NCBI GenBank assembly: GCA_963082975.1
Contig: OY720344.1
Location: 8,667,580-8,731,579 of the forward strand
DNA length: 64,000 nt
From: Labia minor
Lineage: Eukaryota; Arthropoda; Insecta; Dermaptera; Spongiphoridae
Direction of reading: 5' to 3'
The translations under genes were made by a program, and so were the position numbers. This document shows positions 15,501-26,461 of the stretch, one piece after another (within the stretch, counting starts at the first letter, position 1; every line of letters begins with the position of its first letter). The notes below the pieces were generated by a model that searched no databases, had not been told where the DNA came from, and saw nothing but the letters and a program-made list of their open reading frames with translations.

Positions 15501-16215
15501 ATATATTCACTATTATATACTTTTATTAATTATTAATTTATTCTTAAATTAGAGAAAAAATGGCTTTCTTCACTCGTCCCGGTGCTCCTCTTCCGATGTT
15601 ACCACTGGAAGATGAAGAACAAGAAGATATAGTTTCAACCAATTCTCAGAATCCTTCTATTCCTAGTGTAAAAGAAGAGCCTTGTGATTTGAAACTTAGA
15701 CTTGAATCAATAGGAACAATTACATCATCAAAAACAACATTAACAATTTCTCCTTCATCCTCTGACACCTTCCCACCGGTTTTAAAAACTCATGAACCAA
15801 CTCTAAATACAATTACATTAAATGAACCTGAAACGTCAACATCACAATTATCAACAACAACAACAACAACATCATCATCATTATCATCTACTTCTCTATC
15901 AACAAATCCTTCATCTTCTCTTGGAGAAGATAAAGATTCTTCAACTTCAGAAACATCAACATCCACATCTTCTACATCCCATCCAAGGTAACAATAATAA
16001 CAAAATACATATAACATAATTAAATTTTTTTTCTTTGTTTGAATCACAAATAAAATAAATAAAACTTTCATAAGTATTATTATAAAATACTGATACAAAT
16101 TTTTTTATAATTTATTTTAAATTTTTATTTTTATACAATACTTAACTAATGTAAAAATTAATTATTTTCTAGGTTTCATTATGTGGTAGATCGAGTACTT
16201 GGAGTTGAAGTATAA
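567..16215 (+). CDS. kibra: Kibra (WWC family) Hippo-pathway scaffold, 3' part of gene
   Basis: Sixteen coding exons: 567-661, 7641-7749, 8870-9032, 10020-10222, 10971-11161, 11333-11662, 11960-12115, 12226-12569, 12653-12866, 12940-13243, 13388-13560, 13663-13860, 14375-14649, 15002-15328, 15553-15987 and 16173-16215 (TAA). All have GT/AG borders and phases agree, giving about 1186 codons; the start and first WW domain lie upstream. The first exon ends the second WW region (CTQLEDPRLAW). Coiled coils follow (AKKEMYDVKQQR onward). A C2 domain spans about 12450-13010, after NESVAGDSGVFEAS-like text (DESVAGDSGVFEAS). A long acidic run is at 13435-13505, KRSQTF at about 13827 matches the aPKC-linked site, and TSLDLELDLKAQQ starts the C-terminal coiled coil. 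The protein ends GVEV, a possible PDZ ligand. Kibra joins Merlin and Expanded at the apical cortex to activate Hippo signalling. Introns carry SINE, mariner, foldback, H2 and piggyBac-like insertions. Confidence 0.95.
1342..1640 (-). mobile_element. tRNA-derived SINE
   Basis: Read on the minus strand, the segment starts near GGCGCCTAAGGGTGGGAAG and holds a perfect RNA polymerase III B box, GGTTCAAGTCC (forward 1571-1581), with an imperfect A box (TAGCGAATAGCG) at normal distance upstream. It ends in a short T-rich tail. A second copy lies at 59146-59440. Together with the tRNA-like head this supports a SINE about 300 bp long, sitting in the large kibra intron. Confidence 0.7.
1641..2205. repeat. 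Repeat unit with GTCT microsatellite, shared with 59.4-60.0 kb
   Basis: After the SINE, homology to 59441-60045 continues without a break for about 560 bp. It includes a GTCT run (about 2031-2055) and the flanking 'gttcgctcttaaccaactt'. A piece of the same unit lies inverted at 57590-57740. So the duplicated unit is larger than the SINE. The GTCT core recalls Helentron-derived elements, but I could not define ends. Confidence 0.6.
2206..4490. other. A+T-rich intron DNA of kibra
   Basis: Part of the 7-kb kibra intron. Only poly-A/T runs and TA microsatellites (for example near 3126-3135, 3205-3220 and 4300-4320) are seen. Open frames here are short and low in complexity; none resembles a protein. 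Base composition becomes more balanced from about 4200, just before the G+C-rich island. Confidence 0.6.
4495..4930 (+). promoter_or_regulatory. G+C-rich island, possible alternative first exon or promoter
   Basis: A sharp island of balanced to high G+C, starting with a 14-C run at about 4541 and GCGGCGGCGGCGGC near 4595, stands in otherwise A+T-rich intron. Two overlapping + frames stay open across it (from ATG 4763 and ATG 4837), and a donor-like CTTAA|GTACAA is at about 4925. I do not recognise either peptide. It may be an internal kibra promoter with an alternative first exon, a nested transcript, or an unidentified insertion. Confidence 0.4.
5094..5310. repeat. Foldback FB2, near-perfect palindrome
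   Basis: The left arm from 'ttataagggaattttgtaaa' is repeated inverted in the right arm ending 'ttcccttataaata'. The arms meet at 'gattgctacttctgcaatc', followed by GAAACG. Related copies are at 29924-30092, 44157-44292 and 48061-48312. The centre resembles stem II plus the GAAA box of a hammerhead ribozyme, as carried by Penelope-like element terminal repeats. That assignment is inference. Confidence 0.65.
5411..5540. repeat. FB1 fragment
   Basis: One arm only: 'catggatttcgaaaatactaccagtgggttc' through 'agtttacaagataaaaattattaaag' resembles the FB1 arm at 10341-10500. No partner arm is seen close by. Confidence 0.5.
5838..6306. repeat. Foldback FB1, complete copy
   Basis: The outer arms are inverted repeats: 'ggtaaggatacttgtcacct' at the left and its complement with small changes ending 'aactattacc' at the right. 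Internal blocks (CTCGGATTTTGATGAAAC) also pair. The centre is 'ccaaaccgaaccg' plus A+T-rich DNA. No ORF. It is a palindromic non-autonomous element in the kibra intron. Confidence 0.7.
6307..7640. other. A+T-rich remainder of kibra intron
   Basis: No gene or element could be supported. A 40-bp stretch near 6896 ('aggtatatctgtatcctccc') is less A+T-rich and may be a repeat scrap. The interval ends at the acceptor TTATTTTTAG before the kibra exon at 7641. Confidence 0.5.
8019..8556 (-). mobile_element. Mariner-like element M1-A, deleted
   Basis: The terminal inverted repeats are of the type 'cgaggcctcttcaaaagaaa' and, at the right, the complement of 'aggcctgttcgagagaaaag'. The minus strand codes a piece of mariner transposase: RLREAIRFKRAELWKNKSW, a degenerate PNHASTTVF-type region corresponding to the PYSPDLAP block, and RFGSLRLFP. 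The N-terminal half is missing. It lies in the second visible kibra intron. Sister copies are at 41844, 51917 and 55534. Confidence 0.8.
9033..10019. other. A+T-rich kibra intron
   Basis: Low-complexity DNA between the exons at 8870-9032 and 10020-10222. Minus-strand frames (9504-9882) are Asn/Lys/Ile-rich by composition only. A small less A+T-rich patch, 'caggccccttagggcataga' near 9322, may be a repeat remnant. Confidence 0.5.
10341..10912. repeat. Foldback FB1 in kibra intron
   Basis: The left arm begins 'ggtaattgttcagagcagtt' and the right arm ends with the complement of a like sequence ('gaacacttaccaagttacc'). Internal paired blocks are 'tctcggtctcttctagttta' against 'aaactagaagagaccgagaa'. 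It fills most of the intron before the exon at 10971. No coding capacity. Confidence 0.75.
11697..11894 (+). mobile_element. H2-1: Helentron-like (HINE) element in kibra intron
   Basis: It starts ACTATCTC after a T run and ends GCGAGATAGTCGAGTGGAGATACTCCA-C followed by a T run. The sub-terminal GCGAGATAG is the inverted form of the 5' CTATCTCGC, and TGGAG...CTCCA forms the end hairpin. Compared with the long copy at 58054-58591 the middle is deleted. The kibra exon at 11960 starts 65 bp downstream. This copy appears to be the source of the host DNA captured at 40016-40116. Confidence 0.75.
14041..14115. repeat. Possible degenerate piggyBac-like MITE remnant
   Basis: A short G+C-richer stretch ('ttgccggcggcataaaactc') recalls the terminal sequence of the TTAA-flanked element at 14754-14820 but has no clear second end. 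Weak call. Confidence 0.25.
14754..14820. mobile_element. 67-bp TTAA-flanked MITE, piggyBac-like
   Basis: The element reads CACGTTCCCGCCGGCT at the left and its exact complement AGCCGGCGGGAACGTG at the right, with a 35-bp spacer. It is flanked on both sides by TTAA (14750-14753 and 14821-14824), the piggyBac target site. It lies in the kibra intron between 14649 and 15002. Confidence 0.75.
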
Positions 16216-16928
16216 GATCGACACCCACCTCTATCGATTTATACCTCTATAAATTGTATATTTATATTTAATAAATTTAAGACCTAATCTTAAATAGTTG
16301 TGAGAAAATGGACAAAGTCATAATTCAGTCGATGGATGATCTTATACCGATGATAATAGACAGACGCTATAAGACGGTGCCATAAATAAAAAAATGCGTA
16401 TTTGCAGCTCATCATCAATGGATGTGTTCGTTGTTTATATATATATAAAAGAAATAGATATATTAAAAAAACTGTATTCGTTAATTTCTTATTGAAATAT
16501 ATATATTTATATTTCTATTATTACAATGTGCCTTGATTAATTCATATCGAATATTTTCGATATTTTTCTTTGTGAATCTTCCAAATTAATAATTTAAGTT
16601 TTGGATCTGAAAGTGAAATAGATCTGATGTAATATGCAAATTGATATAATTTATATATTTATATATAAACATAGATACATATGTACATATATTTATAAAA
16701 AAATTTTATTGCTTGGTTCAGTCCAGTCATTTAAACTAGAATGAAAATAAGAATTAAACAAAATAACGGAAAAATAGTGGCAAATTTCGTTATGCTCAAA
16801 TTAATTTGATAGCTACTCAAGAGACGGCCTTATTTATAATAAAAATAAAATATAATATTAACTTGTTATTATTATATGATATTATCATAGTAATACTATT
16901 AAAAAAACTATATTTATATATATACTAG

Positions 16929-16975
<47 letters not shown>

Positions 16976-18616
16976 TAAAATATGAAAAATATAAAAATAT
17001 TTTATAAAAGAAACTTTACACATTATAAATTATTGCAATTTTTATATTTTAAAAAATGTAATGTTACAAAAGAGATTTTAAATTATTATTATTATTATAA
17101 ATATATATCATCTTATATATTCATGTTGATTAAAAAATCTTAATAAAACAAAAAAATATTAAAATTAAATTATTATATAATATGAAAAGTGGGTATTAGT
17201 TTATTTATGATTTTAAATATATATAGTACTATATTTGATAAAAGAAATATCTTTAAAAAAATATTCAAAAAAGAAAAAAAAATATAAAAATGAGTTGCAA
17301 TAAAGCTTTAAAATTATGAATTCATATTATTTTATAATATTTTTTTAATCGATAACCTTGAGGAAAAAAATATTAATAGAATTAATTTTAAATTGAACTT
17401 TTGTAAATATGGGAGGGCGCCTTAAAGAAATATCAAATGTGTTAAATATTCTTTTTCTTAATTAATTTTTCCTCTTGCTTCTAGCAAAACCTGTAAATTC
17501 AAATATAAACAAATTATTAGTGACTTTATTAGTTGATTATGTTTTGTTTTTAAATTCTTAAAATGATTGTATTAAAACAAATTAATAATAATTTTTACTT
17601 TACCATCAATTTATAAAGAAATTAATTAATCACCTTCATTATAGTCTACGCCTATATAACTGTTTGGATCTATTTTTCTATTTTTATAAATATGAATAAA
17701 AATTATTTTATAAATGTATTAATTTATATTTTTTATTTCTATTTAATTATTAATTATTTTTACTTGTGAATATATAAACATGTAACAATATTGCACATTT
17801 AATATCTAAAATTGTACAAAATATAAGAAATTAGTTAAATTTTTTTTATATTTTTATTAATATAATTGTCTATATAATTGTTCTATAATTTTAAAAAATA
17901 ATTCTTTAAATTTTTTATTTTTCCAAAATTAAATTTAATTCATTTTTATTAAATTATTTACCGAGAAGTTAAAATAAATTAATTTTTAAACAATAACTTT
18001 ATAAAAGCAAAAGAAATTAATAATTGTGAATTTGTTACTTGTTTAATTCATAGTGTGAAATAAAAAAAATTTACATAAATAATTTATTAAAAATTAATCA
18101 ATTATATAAATTTTAAAATCGATGGAAAAAAATCATTTAATTTAGAAATAAAAACAATTTATATTTTTAGGGTATGATTAATTAAGTTTTTACTTTATAA
18201 GGCTTAAGATGTATAACATCTTATTACCTAACATAAACATTCTATCATTTTAGTAAAGTTATTATTTCTATTCTTTTTATATTTAAATATTTCTGCTACA
18301 CTCAATGAATTTAATTATTTTATTGAATTAATAATAATCTAATTCCTTAAAAATCTTGTTAAACTATTTCATTAATATTTTTATAAGAATTATTGAATAT
18401 ATTACTATTATTGTGCTGTTTAATTCATTTGTAAAGTTTTATTTTCAAGATCATCATTCATACATGTTCATATATATTTTTTTAAATTATTTTTTATTTT
18501 TGGGACGGTTTTGTAAGATTTATTCACTCATTTCATTTGTAAAAAAATTTCATTTATTTTTCATCAACAAATAACAAATTAAAATAAAAGCCATTAATAA
18601 AGGCCTTATATATATG

Positions 18617-18647
<31 letters not shown>

Positions 18648-19877
18648 TTATACATATATTGTACATATATTAAATAAAATTTTATTTGATGTCATAATGT
18701 ATTTTTTTTTTGCAAATATTAAAAGAAATTAATAAAACCAACTTGTTAATATATTTTTTAAGCGGTGGAAGAAAATTTAGGGATTTTTAATTCATAAAAT
18801 TTGAGCATTTCAATTTGGATAATGAAAATATAAATTATAAACATTATGAGCTGTATATATTTTTTAAGATATATAAAGATTTTAATCACAAAACTCCAAA
18901 TTGAAAACTAGATTTTACATCGTAAACTAAGCTCAAAATTTATGTATATATAAATATATAAATTTGTTATCTATTTGAGATAAAAACTATTGTAACATAT
19001 GTACAAATTTGTCATTTTTTTTTATATAGAAATAGCAAGGAACAATTGTGAATTTGCTTCCTGTTTTTTTTCTTAGGCACTTGTTTATTTTTTACGCGAA
19101 TTGATAAAGAAAAAAAACATTTTTGTAAAGTACCTATATGTCATAAATGTTATAATAGATACATTATTTATATATGGAATTTTCAATTATTTTATTTATT
19201 TATTAACAATCCTTATTAATTACACACATACATTTATCAAAATATCCTATTATATTTAATCAAATAATGACATGATTAAAATAATATTATTTTTGTAATT
19301 TTCTAAAAATTATTATGTATATAAAAAAACCATTAGAAAAAAAAATTAAGAACATTTTCTATAATCTCTTTAATATAATTATATATAAATTTTAAACTAA
19401 ATCTTTTAAACTCATGTTTCTGAAAAAGTTATATTTTATTTATTTATGATTCCGTATTTAGTTTATTTAATGAATTTTTAATGTTTATTTATGTTATAAT
19501 TTTTATTCATATTGAAAATTATAGAAACATAAAAATTTTATTGATACAAATAGTTTTCAATTAAATTAAATAAAATTGATTTTTTGTTCACAATGAATAA
19601 AGTGCTGTCCAAAATTATCCCATCTCTTATAATTTTGCTAATAAATACTATAAATTTGAAAGGCGCGTGAATTTCATATTAAATTAATCAAACTTAATAA
19701 AAAATAATAAATACTCCAATTAATTAATGACAATATCTTTATTTTTAATAATAATATTTTAATAAATATAAATAAAAAAAAATAAGGAAAACTTAAAATT
19801 TCTTATATTAAAATTTCTTATATTTCGTAAAAAAAGAAGAAAATTGAAAAATAAATCAATTTTCTCCTTTGAAAACC
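16216..19877. other. Kibra 3' UTR start and A+T-rich intergenic DNA
   Basis: The kibra 3' UTR must begin here. AATAAA-type signals appear by about 16269 and many follow, so the end cannot be fixed. The rest is A+T-rich with TA and GA microsatellites (16921-16974, 18606-18660). No protein-like frame or element end was found. Confidence 0.6.
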
Positions 19878-19885
19878 CTCTATAG

Positions 19886-22800
19886 CAGTGGTTCTTAAAC
19901 TGTGGTCCGCGGACCCCTGGGGGTCCGCGAAGCCTTTACTGGGGGTCCGCGGTCCTCGGAAAAAAATCATCGTAAAAATATATACATATATAAATATTTA
20001 AAGTTCATTGTTTAACTATATCCTCCTAGAGAATTACGGCTATAATTTAATACTATTAATAATACTATTTTATTTTATTAAATTGATAATTATGTCAATT
20101 AATTTTTTGTGAATAAATAAACATATATAAAAAACTATATATAAAATTTGAATTTTCATCCATTCATTCATTTAAAATCATTTTTCGATTGTTCCTTTAA
20201 AATAACCCCTCTTAGGGGCTCGGAAGGGGAGGCATATAAGGGAATTTTCTTTCACTTTGTTATTGGGGAAAACCAGGGGAGGGGACAGTCTTACCCGGAA
20301 AAACCCAAATTGTCAGCGTCCACTCTGGGGTTTTAAACAGTTTTAAAGCAAATGTTAATTATAAGTTCATTTCTCAACGAGTTGTATCTTTAAATTATTT
20401 TTATTAATGTTAATTATAAGTTCATTTCTCAACGAGTTGTATCTTTAAATTATTTTTATTAATTTAATTAATTATAATTAAATTATAGCTAATAATAGTT
20501 TATTATAGCTAATAATTTTTTTTAATTTTTAGTGTAATTTGCATGATCATTATTTTATAAAAACACTAAACACATTTTGCAATTTCCCAGAAAGGCTGTT
20601 TTTGAGAGTAAGTATAAGTTAGTTTTATGAATAAAAAATATTTATTTTAATAATATTTTAGAATCAAATTACGAAATTAATAATATTTTAGAATCAAATT
20701 ACGAAATTAATAATATTTTAGAATCAAATTACGAAATATATTTATTATATAAATTAATATTCATTTAAAATGATATTAAATCATTTATTTAAAATTATTT
20801 AAAACATTTATTAAAATGATTTAAAACATTCATTTAAAATGATATTAAAACATTCATTTAAAATCATATTAAAACATAGCTAGTAAATAATAATTCGTTA
20901 TATTTATATTATATTTATATTATATTTATATTATTGTAGTTCAATGTTAATAAATTACTCCATAAAATGGATCGTTGGCTACAAACTGGTTCAACACAGA
21001 AACGGAAAGAATCAGATGATGAGGCATCAACAGCAAACTCTACCAAGAAACGCAAAACTAGAAAATATTCGGATGATTATTTATCATTTGGATTTACTTA
21101 TATTTGCAACAATGATGTGGAAAGACCAGTCAGGAAAGTTTATCCAATGAAAGTATGAAACCTGCTAATCTCAGACGTCATTTACAAACAAAGCACAGCG
21201 AGCATGTTAGTAAGTCTATCGAATTTTTTAAAATGAAAAAAGAAGAACTTAATTCAAGTCAGAAATTGATGGTAAAGACGGGATCTGGTGGTATGAGTAA
21301 GAAAGCAGTAATGGCATCATATGAAGTAGCTCTACTTATTGCTAAAGCAGGAAAGCCGCATAATATAGCAGAGCAATTAATTCTTCCTGCTACAAAAGTA
21401 ATTACAAATATAATGTTAGGAACTAAAGCAGCAAACGATATAAATTTGATTTCATTATCAAATGATACGGTTAAGAATAGGATTGAAGACATGTCATGTA
21501 ATATAAAAGAAGAATTAATATCGAGAGTGCGCAAAAGTCACTATTACTCATTACAATTGGATGAAAGTACTGATGTCACTAATAATGCCAATTTGTTAGC
21601 TTTCATTAGATATGAGTTTGAAAATCAAATACAAGAAGATGTATTGTTTTGTGATTCACTACCTTCACGAACGACAGCTAATGACATATTTAACAGTTTG
21701 AATAATTTTATAACCGAAAATGAAATAGAGTGGCCAAAATGTGTTGGAATTTGCACTGATGGTGCTCGTGCAATGTCAGGTACAAGAACTGGATTGATTG
21801 CTCTTATTAAAAATGTTGCGCCTCAGGTTGTTTGGAATCATTGCTGCATTCACAGAGAATCATTAGCAGCCAAAAATATGTCACCAGATTTGAAAAGAAC
21901 ATTAGACGAAGTAGTTAAAATTGTCAATTTCATTAAGGCTCGTCCACTTAATTCCAGAGTTTTTAAAATTTTGTGTGAGGAAATGGGTAGTCAACATACA
22001 CATTTATTATTACATACAGATGTACGTTGGTTGTCCCGCGGGAAAGTACTCATTCGCCTTTTTGAGCTTCGAGATGAAATACGATTGTTTTTAATAGATG
22101 CGCATTTTGAACTGACCGAATGTTTCAATGATTTTATCTGGTTAGCTAAGGTGGCTTACTTGACTGATATTTTTACAAAATTGAACGAACTTAATTTGAG
22201 CCTGCAAGGTACTGTTGTAAATATATTTAAAGTTGAAGATAAAATAGAAGCAATGATTAAAAAAATCGACTTGTGGTCGAAACGCATCCAGAACGGTGTA
22301 TATGAGTCTTTTCCAACTCTCAATGATTTCATAGAAAGCTCCAGTGAAAAATTGCTTAATCAAACGCGTCAATTATTTGTTGAACATTTAATTACTTTGA
22401 AAAGCAACTTCAGGAAGTATTTTTCTACTCCTGATCCTTGCAATAACTGGATCAGAGATCCATTTAATATGGAAATTACAAATGCTAAACATTTATCTGC
22501 ACCTGAACAAGATATTCTCGTGGAATTATCATGTGATACAACTTATAAACTAAAATTTAACAAAACTGAATTGAGCAACTTTTGGTTACTTCTCAGGTCA
22601 GATTATCCTGCGCTTGCAAATAAAGCACTTCAACACTTGATTCCATTCTGCACAACATATTTATGCGAACAAGCTTTTTCGGTACTATTTTATATTAAGT
22701 CTAAATATAGAAACAAATTAAATGTAGAGCCGGATCTTAGATTAAAAGTTTCCAATATTAAGCCAGATATTGAGATTCTTGTTTCAAGAAAACAACTGCA

Positions 22801-23199
22801 TACATCTCATTAAATATGTAAGTTATATTTAATGAGATAGATGCAGTTATTTTTTAAAATATTTCTTATTTAATATTTTCTGAAAAAAATTATAAAATAT
22901 TTATATGAATTTAATGTAAGTACCCATTATAATTTGTGAGATTTGTTGCTATGACAATGTTTGTATTTTCTTTCTTCAATATTATAATTTCTAATAAAAT
23001 GTGTTCTACAATATGCAAAAAAATCGTTATTCACCAATCACTGTTAGAAATATTCATCATATATCCTTGTCCTTATGAGATCGTAAGCCAGAAATTAATT
23101 AATAAAATGATGAAAAGTACCTAAAGTTGTGATGGGGGTCCGTCAAAAAAATTTTTTTCAAGTGGGGGTCCGTGGAGTACATAAGTTTAAGAACCTATG
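19886..23199 (+). mobile_element. hAT transposon, Buster-type, almost whole
   Basis: The ends are CAGTGGTTCTTAAACTGTGG at the left and, complemented, CATAGGTTCTTAAACTTATG at the right; both continue into GGTCCGCGGACCCC-like DNA. The flanking 8-bp duplication CTCTATAG (19878-19885 and 23200-23207) is perfect and fits the nnnTAnnn preference of Buster elements. Inside are a 59-bp tandem repeat (about 20349-20462), a threefold repeat of 'taatattttagaatcaaatt' (20652-20735) and the transposase gene. The perfect duplication suggests a fairly young insertion. Confidence 0.92.
20967..22813 (+). CDS. hAT transposase (ZBED/Buster-like), BED finger damaged
   Basis: The likely start is ATG 20967 (MDRWLQTGSTQKRKESDDE). 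This frame ends at 21158. The main frame runs from 21155 (MKPANLRRHLQTKH) to TAA 22813, 552 aa. The two join across a small deletion near 21125-21135 that removes the CxxC half of the BED zinc finger; the HxxxxH half (HLQTKH) remains. The body has LDESTDVTNNANLLAFIRY with the first catalytic Asp, GICTDGARAMSG, CCIHRESLAAKNM, and a C-terminal hATC dimerisation region (LCEQAFSVLFYIKSKYRNKL). It would excise and reinsert the element by cut and paste. The body looks undamaged, so binding rather than catalysis is impaired. I infer it is not active as it stands. Confidence 0.88.
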
Positions 23200-23207
23200 C
23201 TCTATAG

Positions 23208-23500
23208 AAATGAAATGAAATAAAAAATAGAAAAAATCAAATTTTTCTTATAAAGTTGTCCTTATAGTGTCAACTACTGGTACATTCACCTTATAATTAA
23301 TTAATATATCTCTCATATTTATTTGAAATAAAAAACATTTTTCTCAGTTGAAAATACTCTATAAAATTGAAATTATTAAAGATATTCTAATAATAATAAT
23401 TAATTATTATTTAGAATCAAAAACTAAATTAATATATTATATTAATTAATTAGTATATTGATTAATATATCTCTCATTTATATTTGTTGAAATTTCCCTT
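23208..23500. other. A+T-rich spacer
   Basis: Low-complexity DNA between the hAT target duplication and the LINE remnant. Nothing supported. Confidence 0.5.
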
Positions 23501-25400
23501 AAAATTTGAGTCCATCTCCGCCCTAGAGCAGGCGGCAAACCCAAACCGGGCATTTCTCCGGGGCGGAAAATCTGAAGGGCAGCATTTCGGTTATGATAAA
23601 TTTTACCAATAATGGGGCGGCAATTAATTCTCTTGCTCGGACGTCGTAAATGCTAGAGTGGGCGGTGCCCCACCTGTTTATAACACTATCATCTTCATTG
23701 ATGTCCCTCAAAATACGCCTGACGAGCTGAAATCGATCCCGTAATCCACCATATCCCTCACGATCTTAATAAAATGCCTATTATAATGAAAGGCCAATCT
23801 TTCGGAAACCTGTCTGCACGTCTAAAAATTACAATTTTTTATTTATTTATTTTAACCTCGAGTTGATTTGAAAGTGCCATATACTCTGAAGAAATCAAGC
23901 CATCTATCTCTGTAACTGAATTAAAAATGAGCAGGTCGTCTGCGTAGAAAAGAGCAAGGATCTCCTTTATGGAGCCAAGAAAACAAGTGAAATCTACGAA
24001 AAATGTGAAAACAAGGGGCTTAAAGTATACTTCTGAAGAACTCTGCTATTTATTCCTATTGACGTAGATCTTGTCTCAATGAAAGTCCACTCTTTGCCAT
24101 AAAAATCCTTAAATATCCTGTATTAGCAAAGAATTTGGATCTAACAATAAGTAAATCAAATTTAAGTCGAAGTACAATACAATTTTTTGGCAAATTTCTG
24201 ACAATATTTGTATTATCTGATATCGAATTATTTATTAATTTATTCAATTTCTCATTATATTTATTTATATATTAATCATTTATTACCTTTATCTTTCTTC
24301 ATTATTTATGTTTTATAGTTTTCGATTTATAGGTTTTTCTTTTAAAATATAAATATTCTATTGAATTATATATATATATATATATATTCAATTTTTAAAT
24401 TAAATATATATTAATCATATTCCTATATCTTTTATACATAGTATTTACTTTATTTACTTTACACAAAGAATAAATACGATTTTTTGGGCAATTTCTGACA
24501 AAATATAAAATATATTTACGCTATGATATTAAATTATAATTTAATTTATTTAATTTTAAACTATATATAGTAAAAAATATATTTTTACATATTTTATAGA
24601 TTTCGATTTATTACCTTAGTCAAAGTAGAAATTCAATTTAGTGGCCATTTTCTGACAAAATTTGTTTTATTTACGGTCTGAATTTAAATTATATATTAAA
24701 TTATTTTATTTTGAATTATATTTTATATGTATTAATCATATTTAGATATCTTTTATAGTTTTCTATTTTATAGGCTTTAGTCAAAGTATAATTTCGATTT
24801 TTTTTTTTACTATTTCGGAAATAAATTATATTATTTTCGTTCTGATAAATAATTATATATTAATTTATATATTTAAATATATTTTATACAAGTTGTTTAT
24901 AATATGTGTACATAATTTGAAGGGGTTATATCTACATCCTCTCTTTTCAGAAGCCTGATTGGCATTCAGGGATAATATATTATGGTATCCGCCCAAATAA
25001 TCATCCAACTGAAAAGTAGTAATTCAGTTGATGAGAGTGATATGTTTCTATAATTACTTTGGAAATTAAGATCTCCTTTTTTGTATAAAGCAAACATCTG
25101 AACCATTGTGGTGGGGTGATTTCTTGATTAAAGACCTTATTAAACCATTTCAATAGAATATGATTTTCTTAAGCTGGTAAGTATTTAAAAAATCTATATG
25201 GAATCTCGTCTAAACGCAGAGATTTATTTTTTTTTTTTACAGTTTTTAAATTTAATTCCATCAAGTTTATTTTTACATCAAAAAATGTATGAAAAGTCCC
25301 TCTCAGAAAGTGTTTTTTCCATCTCGACATATCTATAGGGTCGGTCTCTCTTTTCACTGCCTCAAGTATCCCCAGAATTCCATAGGGTAATTCGCGTATG
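23500..25400 (-). mobile_element. Decayed non-LTR retrotransposon (LINE) reverse transcriptase, interrupted
   Basis: On the minus strand, 25400 to 24900 reads as the start of a LINE reverse transcriptase (SLRLDEIPYRFFKYL, then WFNKVFNQEITPPQWF, a KKGDL-like block and QSGF). 24040 to 23850 gives the active-site region IKEILALFYADDLLIFNSV with YADD. 23800 to 23500 looks like more downstream coding DNA. Many frame changes separate the blocks, and an A+T-rich array (24157-24890) splits them. The element is dead. The clade is not certain. Confidence 0.6.
24157..24890. repeat. Degenerate tandem array, about 155-300 bp period
   Basis: Four diverged units begin near 24157, 24463, 24618 and 24779. 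Each has a 'gtcaaagtanaattcgattt' start, then 'ttctgacaaaatttgt', a 'ctgatat' block and an A+T tail ending 'tttatagttttcnattta'. The array lies within the LINE remnant. Confidence 0.5.
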
Positions 25401-25524
25401 AAATTTTATTTATATTTTTCAAATAGTAATCATTTGTTTTTAAACTTTAAGATGCTTCTTAAGGTGTCATTTTTGGTTTAAATATCTCGTTAATAATATG
25501 TTATCGGATGGTATAGCTCTATAC

Positions 25525-25609
25525 CAGTGTGTCCCAACGTGGGGGGAGGCAATTTGATTGTAAACGGGGGCAATTCGAAAATGGACTCGATACGAGTTTA
25601 ATCCTTTTT
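25525..25609 (+). mobile_element. Solitary hAT-type left end
   Basis: CAGTGTGTCCCAACGTGGGG is a typical hAT terminal repeat. It is followed by about 60 bp and then cut by an H2 element at 25610. No right end is seen nearby. Confidence 0.5.
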
Positions 25610-25812
25610 ACTATCTCGCCAGAGAGATAGTATTGCGATCACGAAAATTTTCTATGTCGAGATTTTGATGTTTTTATACGTTTTGAAGGCCTCTGAGTCA
25701 TTTTCACTAAAAAAAATGTCTGGATTACGCAAAAACGATTTGAGCTAAAAAAATGAAATTTGGTACATGGGCATTAGTCAAAATTCGTAGTTTTCTATCA
25801 ACTGGATCTGGA
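25610..25812 (+). mobile_element. H2-2: Helentron-like element, 5' part
   Basis: It begins ACTATCTCGCCAGAGAGATA after a T run. It matches 58054-58260 through the 'gagattttgatgtttttata' and 'tgagctaaaa...gaaatttggtaca' blocks, then stops at about 25812. The 3' hairpin end is missing. Confidence 0.7.
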
Positions 25813-26461
25813 AATAAAAAACAATATAATATATAAAACATATATTGTTCATTCTTGGCTATTTTGAAATATTTGCATTACATGTATGACTTAGGACCGG
25901 CAATTAGAAATATATTTTCAGAAATTATTGATAATTTTTAAATTTAAAAATTCCTTTTCAAACTAAGTTGAAAAAACCATCTTTATGTTTTGAAATGTTT
26001 TCATAATATTCACCTTTTAATAAATAGTCAATAGATGAAATATTACATATACATATAATGTAATAAATTTATTTTTTATTTATTTCTATTTATTATGAAT
26101 ATATTAAGTTAATAATTTATTTAATTGATTGCATTTAATTTAAAATGTTCTTTATTCTCAAATAAAAGTAACTAAGAAATTTAATACATTTTTATATTTA
26201 TATATATTATTATATAATAATATATATATTATCTTGAAAATGAAAAAATAAAAAGTATAAATAAAAGTAAAAGAAGCAATTTAATGCATTTTTATATTTA
26301 TTTTTACCACGATAAATTAAGTTTAAAACTGAAATTGCAAACACCATTTACAACGGGTTCGACAATTCATTAATATTTTCTAAAACAAAGTAAGCAATAT
26401 TATTTATATTTAAATTTATATTTTGAAAAATAGTGCAATTTGAAAATTTGAGTGAAAACGA
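25813..26461. other. A+T-rich DNA
   Basis: No gene or clear element end in this stretch. Its right part may be the body of the Helitron ending at 26587. Confidence 0.4.

Noticed and set aside
15790-16098. Minus-strand Asp/Val-rich frame
   Set aside because: Shadow of the Ser/Thr-rich kibra exon 15553-15987.
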